Origin: Actinomycetota bacterium
Lineage (GTDB): Bacteria > Actinomycetota > Thermoleophilia > Gaiellales > Gaiellaceae
Assembly (NCBI GenBank): GCA_013697465.1
Contig: JACCWU010000225.1
Span: 1-6,368 of the forward strand
DNA length: 6,368 bases
Direction of reading: 5' to 3'
A model generated the notes under the pieces. It had not been told where the DNA came from. It searched no databases and saw nothing but the letters and a program-made list of their open reading frames with translations. The position numbers and the translations under genes were made by a program. Positions 5,980-6,368 of this stretch are shown piece by piece. Position 1 is the first letter of the stretch. The number at the start of each line of letters is the position of its first letter.

Positions 5980-6368
5980 TGCGGGTGGAGTCGCTCAAGG
6001 GACAGCTGCTCGTCGCCGGGCCCGCGCTCGACGATCCGAACTTCCGGCGCACGGTCGTCCTCGTCGGCGAGCATTCGGACGACGGGGCGCTCGGCGTGAT
6101 TCTCAACCGAACGTCGGGCGCGACCGTGAGCCAAGCGATGCCGGAGCTCACGACGCTCGTCGAGGGTACGGAGGCCATCTACGTCGGTGGGCCCGTGCAG
6201 CCCTCCGCGATCGTCGTGCTGGCCGAGTTCGCCGAGCCGGACCAGGCCGGCGCACTGGTGCTCGGCGACGTGGGCTTCCTCCCGGCCGAGGTCGATCCTG
6301 ACGAGCTCGGGGAGCTCCGGCGAACGCGGGTCTTCGCCGGCTACGCCGGCTGGGGGCCGGGACAGCTC
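5979..6368 (+). CDS. YqgE/AlgH family protein (DUF179), 3' end beyond the window
   Basis: The first 130 codons of a plus-strand gene open to the window edge. The translation has the family pattern: GQLLVAGPALDDPNFRRTVV (8-27), then VGEHSDDGALGVILNR (29-44), the central VGGPVQPSAIVVL (69-81), and RVFAGYAGWGPGQL near the edge (117-130), a highly conserved block of this family. YqgE/AlgH proteins are about 180-200 aa, so roughly 50-70 residues are probably missing. The family is widespread and cytoplasmic, named from a proposed link to alginate regulation in Pseudomonas, but its biochemical role is unsettled. The ATG at 5979 was chosen because the family motif begins soon after it. No Shine-Dalgarno sequence precedes it, and an in-frame GTG at 5985 is an alternative. 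The start is 11 bp from the divergent oxidoreductase start, so any promoter must lie within that gene's 5' coding region. Confidence 0.93.
   Translation, partial: MRVESLKGQLLVAGPALDDPNFRRTVVLVGEHSDDGALGVILNRTSGATVSQAMPELTTLVEGTEAIYVGGPVQPSAIVVLAEFAEPDQAGALVLGDVGFLPAEVDPDELGELRRTRVFAGYAGWGPGQL

Overview
This is a 6.4 kb high-GC bacterial window with densely packed genes. GTG and TTG starts are common and most starts lack a clear Shine-Dalgarno sequence. Several genes have a TAnnnT hexamer exactly where a leaderless transcript would need it. Together with the protein types (an actinobacterial-style thiolase and 3-hydroxyacyl-CoA dehydrogenase, and a methyltransferase with an N-terminal DUF4214-like segment) this suggests an Actinomycetota genome, perhaps a soil Thermoleophilia-like lineage. 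That placement is inference from style, not a phylogenetic result.

Layout. Positions 1-3677 hold four genes on the minus strand, read from right to left: an acetyl-CoA acetyltransferase/thiolase (3677-2496), a secreted, membrane-anchored TIMP/NTR-like protein (2424-1876), a 3-hydroxybutyryl-CoA dehydrogenase (1866-1021) and a SAM-dependent methyltransferase (1021-35). The last three are nearly contiguous (9-nt gap, then a one-base stop/start overlap) and look like one transcript. Between the thiolase and the TIMP-like gene lie two near-identical 21-bp palindromes, 65 bp apart, with a third, unrelated palindrome between them. One overlaps the thiolase stop codon and a candidate promoter; the other ends two bases before the TIMP-like start. 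They are the best candidate regulatory element of the window.

Positions 3813-4669 hold two small plus-strand genes that are divergent paralogues of each other. Each encodes a single PAS-like domain followed by one long helix, and they are coupled by an ATGA overlap. Positions 4912-4554 on the minus strand hold a broken XRE-family HTH regulator. Its helix-turn-helix and C-terminal coiled coil are spread over three reading frames, so it needs two single-base corrections, and its 3' end overlaps the end of the second PAS gene.

Positions 5967-4957 (minus) encode an NADPH-dependent medium-chain oxidoreductase of the CurA/leukotriene-B4-dehydrogenase type, ending in a perfect 9-bp hairpin. Divergent from it, only 11 bp away, starts a YqgE/AlgH-family gene that runs off the right edge.

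Working together: the thiolase and dehydrogenase catalyse adjacent reversible steps (acetoacetyl-CoA formation or cleavage, and its reduction to or formation from 3-hydroxybutyryl-CoA), so they form a short-chain acyl-CoA module. The TIMP-like protein, methyltransferase, PAS pair and oxidoreductase have no obvious pathway link to it. No mobile element, CRISPR array, tRNA or rRNA was seen. No complete unknown system is evident; the unusual points are the twin palindromes, the duplicated PAS-only pair and the decaying regulator beside it.
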